A DNA stretch of 46,225 nucleotides from Pseudomonadota bacterium. Lineage in GTDB: Bacteria > Pseudomonadota > Alphaproteobacteria > Sphingomonadales > Sphingomonadaceae. The stretch's first letter is position 1. Every line of letters begins with the position of its first letter. The stretch covers positions 1 through 46,225 of the forward strand of contig JAEZCZ010000024.1 of assembly GCA_023433305.1 (NCBI GenBank). The letters run 5' to 3'. Both the position numbers and the translations under genes were made by a program. The notes under the pieces were generated by a model. It saw only the letters and a program-made list of their open reading frames with translations, had not been told where the DNA came from and made no database searches. Positions 24,737 through 32,272 of the stretch are shown one piece after another.

Positions 24737-25897
24737 ATGTTGGCGATACGCCGAAGAAGTCTTGGACGCACGCTCGCCATCGGCATGCTGACCGTTCTCC
24801 TGGCTGCCTGTAAGGTGGTGCCGGACAGCGGACGGCCGGGGCCGCAGCCCGTTCCCACACCCGAGGGACCGAGCGAAGACGTCCTGCCGACCGATACCAC
24901 GCGCCATCGGGTGGCGCTGCTGGTGCCGCTGTCGGGCGGCAATGCCGCAGTCGGCCGCTCGATCGCCAATGCCACGACAATGGCGCTGCTCGACACCAAT
25001 GCCGAGAGTCTGCGCATTACGACCTATGACACCGCCACGGGCCCGGGCTCTGCCGCGGCGCGCGCGATCTCCGACGGTAACAAACTGATCCTCGGCCCTT
25101 TGCTGCGTGAAGATGTCGCGCCAATCCTCGCCAGGGCTCGGCCCGCCGATGTGCCGTTGGTGACGTTCTCCAACGATATTTCGGTCGCGCAGCCCGACGT
25201 GTTCGTGATGGGGCATGTCCCCGAGCAGTCGATCGCGCGCACGGTGGATTATGCCCGCCGGCAGGGTGCGCGTCGCTTTGCGGCGCTGATCCCCGATGGC
25301 GAATACGGCCGCCGGGCAGCCGAAGCGCTATCGCAATCGGTAGGCCGCGCGGGCGGCACGCTCGTCGCCACCGAGCGCTACGATCGCGGCAATACCTCGA
25401 TCGTCAGCGCCGCCGAGAGGCTCAAGGCGAAAGGTGGTTACGACGCGGTGATGATTGCAGATGGAGCGCGCCTCGCCGCAATGGCCGGAGGCGCGCTCAA
25501 GCAGGGCGGCGTGCAGGTTCACCTTCTGGGCACCGAGCTTTGGAGCGGTGAAGCCAGCTTGGCCAATTCCGCCGCGATGCGCGGAGCGTGGTTCTCCGCC
25601 GTGTCTGACCAGCGCTATCGCCAGTTCGTCACCAGCTACCAGTCGCGCTTCGGCGAGGAGCCGTATCGTATTGCAACGCTCGGCTACGACGCGGTGCTGC
25701 TCGCGCTCCGCATCGCGCAAGACTGGCAGCCGGGCCGCGATTTCCCGGCCGGGCGGATGCTCGCCAACGACGGCTTCCTCGGGCTTGATGGCCCGTTTCG
25801 GTTCCTCAGCAACGGAGTCGGCCAGCGCGCGATGGAGGTGCGCCAGATCGGCAACAGCAGCGTCAGCGTCGTGGACCCGGCGCCAACGCGGTTCTGA
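24737..25897 (+). CDS. LpoA-like penicillin-binding protein activator lipoprotein
   Basis: A 386-residue lipoprotein: residues 1-25 form a lipoprotein signal with lipobox Leu-Ala-Ala-Cys, then a Pro-rich linker and a type I periplasmic-binding-protein fold (about 50-380; Val-Ala-Leu-Leu-Val-Pro-Leu-Ser-Gly, Gly-Tyr-Asp-Ala-Val). In E. coli the related LpoA activates PBP1a from the outer membrane; here the protein lacks the TPR part of LpoA and is of the shorter alphaproteobacterial kind. The divergent rsmI-yraN-gshB arrangement is conserved in Proteobacteria and supports this identity. The ATG at 24737 has GAGGAAG-like purines upstream. Confidence 0.85.
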   Translation: MLAIRRRSLGRTLAIGMLTVLLAACKVVPDSGRPGPQPVPTPEGPSEDVLPTDTTRHRVALLVPLSGGNAAVGRSIANATTMALLDTNAESLRITTYDTATGPGSAAARAISDGNKLILGPLLREDVAPILARARPADVPLVTFSNDISVAQPDVFVMGHVPEQSIARTVDYARRQGARRFAALIPDGEYGRRAAEALSQSVGRAGGTLVATERYDRGNTSIVSAAERLKAKGGYDAVMIADGARLAAMAGGALKQGGVQVHLLGTELWSGEASLANSAAMRGAWFSAVSDQRYRQFVTSYQSRFGEEPYRIATLGYDAVLLALRIAQDWQPGRDFPAGRMLANDGFLGLDGPFRFLSNGVGQRAMEVRQIGNSSVSVVDPAPTRF

Positions 25898-25918
25898 CGC
25901 AGGCTGTGCGCTAGCGCG

Positions 25919-25978
25919 GCGAAAGTCGGGATCCCGTGCCACCAGGCCGAACCTAGCCGAACGAGGTCCCGCTTTCGC
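25919..25978. repeat. Dispersed inverted repeat upstream of parE
   Basis: Left arm 25919-25934 (GCGAAAGTCGGGATCC) and right arm 25965-25978 (GGTCCCGCTTTCGC) are near-perfect complements with one extra base and one mismatch. It resembles the 'gcgaaagcgggac' intergenic palindromes found in many copies in sphingomonad genomes, distinct from the repeat at 23406-23494. It occupies the 153-base gap before parE. Confidence 0.65.
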
Positions 25979-26050
25979 AAGGACGACGGGTTGGGAAAAC
26001 GCGCTCCGTCTCCTTGAACGCGTGCGAATCCGCGCCTTATAGCCCGTTCC

Positions 26051-28027
26051 ATGTCCGACGACCTGTTCGACCAATTGCCCGCTGGCGGCGGCGACTACGA
26101 TGCCAGCGCGATCGAAGTCCTCGAAGGGCTCGAGCCGGTCCGCCGGCGTCCCGGCATGTACATCGGTGGGGTAGACGAGCGCGCCCTGCACCATTTGGCC
26201 GCCGAAGTCCTCGACAATGCGATGGACGAAGCCGTCGCGGGCCATGCAAATCGCATCGAGGTAACGCTCGATGAAGGCAATCGCCTCACGATCACCGACA
26301 ACGGGCGCGGCATTCCGGTCGATGAGCACCCGAAGTTTCCCGGCAAGTCGTCACTCGAGGTGATCCTCACGACGCTCCACTCGGGGGGCAAGTTCTCCGG
26401 CAAGGCGTACGCCACCAGCGGAGGCTTGCACGGCGTTGGCGTCAGCGTCGTCAACGCGCTGAGCGAGCACACCCGCATCGAGGTGGCGCGCAACAAGGAG
26501 CTGTTCGCGCAGGAGTTCTCCAAGGGAGCTCCGACCGGCCCGCTGCAGCGTCTCGGCAGTACGCCCAACCGGCGCGGCACGACTGTCAGCTTCGTTCCGG
26601 ATCCCGAGATATTCGGCGATCGCCAGTTCAAGCCGGTGCGACTGTTCAAGCTCGCTCGTTCGAAAGCCTACCTCTATGCCGGGGTGGAAATTCGCTGGAA
26701 GTGCGCCGCCTCCCTCGCCTCGGACGACGTACCCGATGAGGCCGTGTTCCAATTCCCCGGCGGGCTGGCCGACCACCTCGCTGAGCAGGTGGGCGGTCGG
26801 GAGTGCGTGACCAGCCAGTTCTTCGCCGGGCGGCAGGACTTCCCGGACGATCAGGGCCGCGTCGAATGGGCGGTCGCGTGGCCGCTGTGGTCGGACGGCG
26901 CCTACAGTTACTACTGCAACACGGTCCCCACACCCGACGGCGGCACGCACGAACAGGGCCTGCGCGCGGCGCTAAGCAAGGGCATCCGGGCGTTCGGCGA
27001 ACTCGTTGGCCAGAAGAAGGCCAAGGACATTTCGGCGGACGACATCGTCATTGGCAGCGAGGTCATGCTCTCGCTGTTCATCCGCGATCCGCAGTTCCAG
27101 AGCCAGACCAAGGACCGGCTCACCAGCCCCGAAGCCGCGCGGCTCGTGGAGAACGCGGTACGTGACCACTTCGACCACTTCCTCACCGACAACATGGAGC
27201 GGGGGCGCGCACTTCTGGGTGCGGTGATGGAGCGGATGGACGATCGGCTTCGTCGCAAGGCGGAGCGGGAAATCAAAAGAAAAACAGCGACGAATGCCCG
27301 AAAACTCAGGCTCCCCGGAAAGCTCACGGACTGCTCGGGCGAAGGTGACGGTGAGACCGAGCTGTTCATCGTCGAAGGAGACAGCGCCGGCGGCAGCGCC
27401 AAACAGGCCCGCGACCGCAAGACCCAGGCCATCCTGCCGATCCGGGGCAAGATCCTGAACGTGGCGAGCGCCACCGCCGACAAGATCCGCGCCAATAGCG
27501 AAATCGCGGACCTGGGCCTCGCGCTGGGCTGCGGCACGCGGAAGGACTGCAATCCGGACCTGCTGCGCTACGACCGCGTGATCATCATGACCGACGCCGA
27601 CGTCGACGGCGCGCATATCGCCACGTTGCTGATGACGTTCTTCTTCCAGGAAATGCCTGACCTCGTGCGCCGAGGGCACTTGTTCCTCGCGCAGCCGCCG
27701 CTCTACCGCCTCACCTCTGGGAAAGAGAGCCGATACGCGAAGGACGACGCGCATCGTGCCGAGCTCGAGCAGACCGTTTTCAAGGGCAAGAAAGTGGAAG
27801 TGAGCCGCTTCAAGGGGCTCGGGGAGATGAACCCGCAGCAACTACGCGAGACCACGATGAGCCCGGAGAGCCGTTCGCTCGTGCGCATCACCCTGCCTGA
27901 GCAGCACGAACAGCGCTACGCGGTGTCCGAGCTCGTTGACCAGCTCATGGGCCGCAACCCCGAGCACCGCTTCAACTTCATCCAGAACCGGGCCAACGAA
28001 TTAGACCGCGAGATGATCGACGCCTGA
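26051..28027 (+). CDS. parE: DNA topoisomerase IV subunit B
   Basis: A 658-residue type IIA topoisomerase ATPase subunit; with ParC it unlinks daughter chromosomes. The GHKL ATPase has Arg-Arg-Arg-Pro-Gly-Met-Tyr-Ile-Gly, Asp-Asn-Ala-Met-Asp-Glu-Ala, Asp-Asn-Gly-Arg-Gly-Ile-Pro-Val and Gly-Leu-His-Gly-Val-Gly. The TOPRIM domain begins near 438 with Val-Glu-Gly-Asp-Ser-Ala-Gly-Gly and has Met-Thr-Asp-Ala-Asp-Val-Asp-Gly-Ala-His-Ile. ParE rather than GyrB is favoured by Lys-Gln-Ala-Arg-Asp-Arg-Lys-Thr-Gln-Ala and the shorter length. It is convergent with the chemoreceptor genes. Confidence 0.94.
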   Translation: MSDDLFDQLPAGGGDYDASAIEVLEGLEPVRRRPGMYIGGVDERALHHLAAEVLDNAMDEAVAGHANRIEVTLDEGNRLTITDNGRGIPVDEHPKFPGKSSLEVILTTLHSGGKFSGKAYATSGGLHGVGVSVVNALSEHTRIEVARNKELFAQEFSKGAPTGPLQRLGSTPNRRGTTVSFVPDPEIFGDRQFKPVRLFKLARSKAYLYAGVEIRWKCAASLASDDVPDEAVFQFPGGLADHLAEQVGGRECVTSQFFAGRQDFPDDQGRVEWAVAWPLWSDGAYSYYCNTVPTPDGGTHEQGLRAALSKGIRAFGELVGQKKAKDISADDIVIGSEVMLSLFIRDPQFQSQTKDRLTSPEAARLVENAVRDHFDHFLTDNMERGRALLGAVMERMDDRLRRKAEREIKRKTATNARKLRLPGKLTDCSGEGDGETELFIVEGDSAGGSAKQARDRKTQAILPIRGKILNVASATADKIRANSEIADLGLALGCGTRKDCNPDLLRYDRVIIMTDADVDGAHIATLLMTFFFQEMPDLVRRGHLFLAQPPLYRLTSGKESRYAKDDAHRAELEQTVFKGKKVEVSRFKGLGEMNPQQLRETTMSPESRSLVRITLPEQHEQRYAVSELVDQLMGRNPEHRFNFIQNRANELDREMIDA

Positions 28028-28046
28028 CGGCTGTCGGGCCGGCGCC

Positions 28047-29444
28047 CTAGAGCACGTAGGAGATCTCGTAATCGCCCCAGCGCCGGCCGTTGACGACGAT
28101 CGGCACGCTGGCGAGCCGCACGACGCGGTACTGGTGCCCGTCGCCCTCGTAGCGATAGACCGCCATCGAAAACGGCGCGTCGTTGTTCTTGATGCGGCGG
28201 TCTATCGAATTGTAGATGATCCGCCCGTTGCGACAGTATTGCAGGTCGTGGGCGTAGTCGCCGGTCGGCTTGAGGCTTCGGTCCGACAAATGCGTCGGGA
28301 GGAAGCCGTTCCGGTCGTCGCAGACGGTCGCCACGATGTTGGGGTCCGAAGCCTTGATCCGGTCGAGCACCGGGCGCCAGTTGGCATCCGCCCAGTCGCA
28401 GAAGCGGTTTCGATAAAGCTGCGGATTGGTCCCGGGCACTTCGATGTAGCGATCGTCGAACAGTGCGGCTTCGGTCAGGCTGCCATCCTTGAGCGCGGCG
28501 ACGGCAAGCTCGACCACTTCGTCGGCCGCAGCCTGGCACCGTTCGACCATCGCCATGTCGCGAGGCGCGAGACCGGCGCGCACGACCTGATCGAACATCA
28601 GGCTGGCCATTTCCTCAAGTTCGCCCATGCGGTCCTGCGCCCGGCCGAGCTTGCTCTCGTTGTCGCGGGCGGCTTCGTTGAACGAGGCGAGCACCTGTTG
28701 CAGCTTGTCGACATGGCCGCTGATCGCCCCGGTCGACTGGGCGATCTGGTCGTTCTGCCGATCGACTTCGGAGACCATTTCGCCCACGCCGGATAGCGTT
28801 TCCTCGATACGCTCGACCGAGTTGCGGGCATTGTCGCGGACCTTCACTCCCTTCTCGATCTCGGCGACCACCTGCTCGGCCTCGCTTCCCAGGGCGTCGA
28901 TCGTCCGGGTGATCTCGTCGGTCGCCGTACGGGTCTTGCCGGCGAGGTTCTTGACTTCGGCCGCGACGACCGCGAATCCGCGCCCGGCCTCGCCCGCGCG
29001 GGCCGCCTCGATGGCTGCGTTGAGCGACAGGATGTTGGTCGTCTCGGCGATCTGGTCGATGTCGCGCGAGCATTGCCGGACCTGGCTCATCGCGGCGGCA
29101 AAGCCGGTGACGTGCTGGGTCAGAGTGTCGACCAGAACGAGCAGGTTGCCTATCTCGGCGAGCGAGGCGCGGATATGCTCGGTGCCCCGCGAAAGCTGAT
29201 CGATCGCGCGCTGCGACAGCAGGCGAGATTCGTCGCACGCCTGGGCAACCTGGTCCTGGTCCTCGTTGAGCGTCTCCACCGTGCCGAGCAGCGCCGTGTG
29301 CTCCTCGCGGAGCTTCGCCGAAGACTCGAGAACCGATTGCACGAGGCCGGAAACGTCGGAGCAGCCCAGCGTCACCTCGCTGCAGCTTTCGGCAATGCCA
29401 TCGACGGCGACTGCGCCGGAAGCCTTGATGGCCTGATGTTCCAT
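28047..29444 (-). CDS. Soluble methyl-accepting chemotaxis protein with C-terminal Cache-like sensor (copy 1)
   Basis: A 465-residue cytoplasmic chemoreceptor without signal peptide or membrane segment. The order is inverted from textbook receptors: a coiled-coil signalling hairpin comes first (about 40-290; tip Ile-Ala-Glu-Thr-Thr-Asn-Ile-Leu-Ser-Leu-Asn-Ala-Ala-Ile-Glu-Ala-Ala-Arg-Ala-Gly-Glu at 132-152, which docks CheA/CheW) and a C-terminal domain (about 325-465) with Asp-Asx-Asn-Gly-Phe-Leu-Pro-Thr-His and Cys-Arg-Asn-Gly-Arg, a module found after MCP signalling domains in many Alpha- and Betaproteobacteria. The ligand is unknown. No che or flagellar gene is nearby. It is 93 bases downstream of a same-length paralogue, from which it clearly arose by tandem duplication. 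Confidence 0.9.
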   Translation of the reverse strand: MEHQAIKASGAVAVDGIAESCSEVTLGCSDVSGLVQSVLESSAKLREEHTALLGTVETLNEDQDQVAQACDESRLLSQRAIDQLSRGTEHIRASLAEIGNLLVLVDTLTQHVTGFAAAMSQVRQCSRDIDQIAETTNILSLNAAIEAARAGEAGRGFAVVAAEVKNLAGKTRTATDEITRTIDALGSEAEQVVAEIEKGVKVRDNARNSVERIEETLSGVGEMVSEVDRQNDQIAQSTGAISGHVDKLQQVLASFNEAARDNESKLGRAQDRMGELEEMASLMFDQVVRAGLAPRDMAMVERCQAAADEVVELAVAALKDGSLTEAALFDDRYIEVPGTNPQLYRNRFCDWADANWRPVLDRIKASDPNIVATVCDDRNGFLPTHLSDRSLKPTGDYAHDLQYCRNGRIIYNSIDRRIKNNDAPFSMAVYRYEGDGHQYRVVRLASVPIVVNGRRWGDYEISYVL

Positions 29445-29500
29445 TAGTGACCCCGCCTGCCTTGCCCGGATGTTCGCTCTGGGAACGCTATCACTTGTTG

Positions 29501-29516
29501 GTTAGCGGTCGGTTAA
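29501..29516 (-). promoter_or_regulatory. CtrA-like box upstream of chemoreceptor copy 1
   Basis: On the minus strand the site reads TTAA-N7-CTAAC; the CtrA consensus is TTAA-N7-TTAA, so one base differs. It starts 57 bases upstream of the ATG at 29444. CtrA commonly controls motility and chemotaxis genes in alphaproteobacteria; binding here is inference. Confidence 0.35.
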
Positions 29517-29537
29517 GTTCCCCGCGCTGCAAGGCCG

Positions 29538-30935
29538 TCAGTCGAAGCTGTATGCCAGCTCGAGATCGCCCCAGCGGCGACCATTGAAGCTGAGTGGCAG
29601 GTAGACGTTGCGAACCACCTTGTACGAGCGCCCGTCGCCTTCCTGCCGGTAGACCGCCATCATGAAAGGCGCGGAGCTCTGCTTGGCCTTCTGGTCGATC
29701 GAATCGAGTATCTTGCGCCCGTTGCGACAGTAGGCCGTGTCATGCGCGACATCGCCGGTCGGCACCTGCGAGTAGCGCGTGAGGTGCGTGGGCAGAAAGC
29801 CGTTCATGTCGGTGCAGGCAGCGGCCATGATAGCCGGATCGGAGACGGTAAGACTGTCAAGCTGCGCGCGCCAATTGCGATCGGCCCAATCGCACAGCCG
29901 CGTCCGGTAACGGGCGGGATTGGATCCTGGTACCTCGCGGTAATCGCGATCGAACAGCGCCTCGACGGCGAGCGTCCCCGATGCGAGCGCCGCTTCCGTC
30001 AGCGCGACCAGTTCGTCTGCGGCAGCCTGGGCGCGTTCCACCATGAAGCTGTCTGGTGGTGACAAACCGGCATGAACGATCGTGTCGAACATCGCGCTGG
30101 CGGTCATCTCGAGTTCCGACACGCGTTGATGCGCCCGCCGCAACTCGCCTTCGTTAGCCAGCGCCGCTGCGTCGAAGCCATCGAGCACATGGCGAGCCGA
30201 AACGACATGGGCGCTGATGGTGCCGTTGGCTCGGGCTATGAGCTCGTTCTGCTGGTCGACTTCGCCAACGAGATCGCCGACCCGATCGATCGTCTGCGCG
30301 ATCCGGGCGACCGAAGTCTTAGCCTCGGCGCTGGCGCGGGCGCCATCCTCAATGCGGTCCACGACCTTGCCGGCCTCGATCTCGAGCGAGTCGATGGTCC
30401 GCACGATCTCTTCCGTCGCGATCCGCGTCTTGCCGGCGAGGTTCTTCACCTCGCTGGCCACCACCGCAAAGCCACGACCGGCCTCTCCCGCGCGAGCCGC
30501 CTCGATCGCCGCGTTGAGCGACAGGATATTGGTGGTTTCCGCAATCGCGTCGATGTCGCGTGAGCATTGCCGGACCTGGCTCATCGCCACGGCAAACCCG
30601 GTGACGTGCTGGGTCAGCGCGTCGACGAGGTCGAGCAGTTCCGTGACCTGGTCTAGCGAGGAGTGGATCAACCGCGTTCCTTCGCCGAGCCGTTCCATCG
30701 CACGTTTCGAAAGCAGGCGCGATTCGTCGCAGGCATCGGCAATGTATCGCTCATCCGCTTCGAGCGCGGCCACCGTGTGCTGCAATGCCGCGTGCTCGGC
30801 GCGCAATCGACCCGATGACCCGATCACCGCCTCGACAATGCCTGCCACGTCCGAACAACCAACGGTGACATCGCCGCAATGCTGCGGAATCCGATCCAGC
30901 GCACCTTGCGCCGCGGTTACCTTGATGAGTTCCAT
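29538..30935 (-). CDS. Soluble methyl-accepting chemotaxis protein with C-terminal Cache-like sensor (copy 2)
   Basis: Also exactly 465 residues and collinear with copy 1: signalling tip Ile-Ala-Glu-Thr-Thr-Asn-Ile-Leu-Ser-Leu-Asn-Ala-Ala-Ile-Glu, preceded by the identical Met-Ser-Gln-Val-Arg-Gln-Cys-Ser-Arg-Asp-Ile-Asp, and a C-terminal sensor with Asp-Met-Asn-Gly-Phe-Leu-Pro-Thr-His and Cys-Arg-Asn-Gly-Arg-Lys. The hairpin tip and sensor core are strongly conserved between the copies, while the linker helices and parts of the sensor have diverged, which suggests changed signal specificity with unchanged output. No membrane segment. Its own upstream region (106 bases) holds a second CtrA-like box. 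Cys20 and Cys27 near the N-terminus are matched in copy 1. Confidence 0.9.
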   Translation of the reverse strand: MELIKVTAAQGALDRIPQHCGDVTVGCSDVAGIVEAVIGSSGRLRAEHAALQHTVAALEADERYIADACDESRLLSKRAMERLGEGTRLIHSSLDQVTELLDLVDALTQHVTGFAVAMSQVRQCSRDIDAIAETTNILSLNAAIEAARAGEAGRGFAVVASEVKNLAGKTRIATEEIVRTIDSLEIEAGKVVDRIEDGARASAEAKTSVARIAQTIDRVGDLVGEVDQQNELIARANGTISAHVVSARHVLDGFDAAALANEGELRRAHQRVSELEMTASAMFDTIVHAGLSPPDSFMVERAQAAADELVALTEAALASGTLAVEALFDRDYREVPGSNPARYRTRLCDWADRNWRAQLDSLTVSDPAIMAAACTDMNGFLPTHLTRYSQVPTGDVAHDTAYCRNGRKILDSIDQKAKQSSAPFMMAVYRQEGDGRSYKVVRNVYLPLSFNGRRWGDLELAYSFD

Positions 30936-30983
30936 GACCGCCTAGAGACCCGCTTTTATTGCGGAAACCCTAGGAAGACGGAG

Positions 30984-30999
30984 GTAACCGAACTGTTAA
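30984..30999 (-). promoter_or_regulatory. CtrA-like box upstream of chemoreceptor copy 2
   Basis: On the minus strand it reads TTAAC-N6-GTTAC: the first half-site is a perfect TTAA, the second (GTTA) differs at two positions. It begins 49 bases upstream of the ATG, close to the distance seen at copy 1. Weak by itself; support comes from the matching position at the paralogue. Confidence 0.25.
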
Positions 31000-31041
31000 G
31001 GTGGACGACGTTTATTGCCGAGATTCGTAATTTTCTTGCCG

Positions 31042-31794
31042 TTAATCCCGAGGTGGGCCTAGTCGCTCACTCGGCACCTTGGCGAACATCGCCTGCACCC
31101 GAGGACGGGCGTTGATTTGTTCGATCCACCGCACGAGATGCGGAGTGTCCTTCGTGTTCACCAACTCGGCGAACCCGTCCTGCATCCTGTTGGCGATTGC
31201 GAAATTGCAAATGTCGGCGAGCGAATACATGCCGCCTGCCAGCCATTCGTTGTCCGCCAGGTGATCGTCGAGCTTGCGCACGGATACGCCAATCTTGCGC
31301 ATCTCCTCGTCGAGCAAGTCCTGCGGAAAGCCCTCACGTGCCCGGCGCCATTTTACCTGCTGTTCCGGGATGGGGATCTTCTTGAGGTGCTCTTCGAACT
31401 CGGCATCGCTGAGCGCCTTGGCCATGTGGCTCACGCCGCGGTGCCAGCCAATGGTCGAGACGCACCAGCAGAAATATTCGTCGACCCACTTGGTCCAGAG
31501 GCGCATCTGAGCCCGGTCGTAAGGATCGTCGGGCCGCAGTTTGACCGGCGTTGGATGCGCGTCCTCGAGGTACTCGCAGATTACCGTGCTTTCGGTCACG
31601 ATGCGGCCGCCGTCGTCGAGTGCCGGAACCTGCCCGCGCGGATTGATCGCCTTGAACCAATCGCTGTGGTGCTCGAACTTCGAGGGGTCGAGGCGGTGGA
31701 CGGTGAAGTCCCGATCGAACTCGAATTTTTCGAACAGCGTGAGCATGGGCTTGAGCGAGTTGGCCATGGGGCCGAAACTGTAGAGCTTGAGCAC
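31042..31794 (-). CDS. Glutathione S-transferase family protein
   Basis: A 250-residue protein with an N-terminal thioredoxin-like GST domain (1-80; Phe-Asp-Arg-Asp-Phe-Thr-Val-His-Arg-Leu, Asn-Pro-Arg-Gly-Gln-Val-Pro-Ala-Leu, Thr-Glu-Ser-Thr-Val-Ile-Cys-Glu-Tyr-Leu, where Glu-Ser binds the glutathione gamma-glutamyl group) and an alpha-helical C-terminal domain (about 95-235). Substrate unknown; the family covers detoxification, dehalogenation and isomerisation. It stands alone, divergent from a small exported protein gene. Confidence 0.9.
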   Translation of the reverse strand: MLKLYSFGPMANSLKPMLTLFEKFEFDRDFTVHRLDPSKFEHHSDWFKAINPRGQVPALDDGGRIVTESTVICEYLEDAHPTPVKLRPDDPYDRAQMRLWTKWVDEYFCWCVSTIGWHRGVSHMAKALSDAEFEEHLKKIPIPEQQVKWRRAREGFPQDLLDEEMRKIGVSVRKLDDHLADNEWLAGGMYSLADICNFAIANRMQDGFAELVNTKDTPHLVRWIEQINARPRVQAMFAKVPSERLGPPRD

Positions 31795-31928
31795 GGGGGC
31801 GGGTCCTCTCGGGATGGTCGCTCAAGCCTAGCCAGTCGCGGGCGCGCGCCCAAGTGATGAAAGTCAAAGTCATCGGCAATTTTGAAGGCGCGGCCGAAAA
31901 TGGTAGTATCGGCAGCGAAGGAGGTCTC

Positions 31929-32270
31929 ATGCGTATCGTTCTCCCACTGATCGCTGTCGTCGTTTCCACGGGAGCCGCTCCGGCGCCGGAGGCCCCGCAT
32001 CCTATCGTGCCGACCGAGATGCTCGCGGGGCAACCAGGTCCCGGCGAACCCGTTTGCCGGGATGTGATCCACGAAGCGCGAGAAGGCCGCGGGCTGCCCA
32101 AGCTGGACGAGAAGGAGGCCAGCGCCGACGAGCCGTTGTTCATTGCCGCCGTCGACAAGCGGATCGACGGCTGCTCGATGCTGGTGATGCGCAATGATAC
32201 GGGCGACGTGCGCCCGTTGCCACCGATGCCCGCAGCGCCGCCGAGCCTCCGGCGTATCCCCGGCGGCTAA
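31929..32270 (+). CDS. Small exported protein of unknown function (113 aa)
   Basis: The start at ATG 31929 is set by a GAAGGAGG ribosome binding site three bases upstream; the longer frame from 31854 has none. Residues 1-18 form a signal peptide, followed by a Pro-rich mature N-terminus (Ala-Pro-Ala-Pro-Glu-Ala-Pro). A core of about 70 residues holds two Cys (43 and 87) that could bridge, and the tail is again Pro-rich. No known domain; not recognised. Convergent with the NamZ gene, two bases apart. Confidence 0.65.
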   Translation: MRIVLPLIAVVVSTGAAPAPEAPHPIVPTEMLAGQPGPGEPVCRDVIHEAREGRGLPKLDEKEASADEPLFIAAVDKRIDGCSMLVMRNDTGDVRPLPPMPAAPPSLRRIPGG

Positions 32271-32272
32271 CC

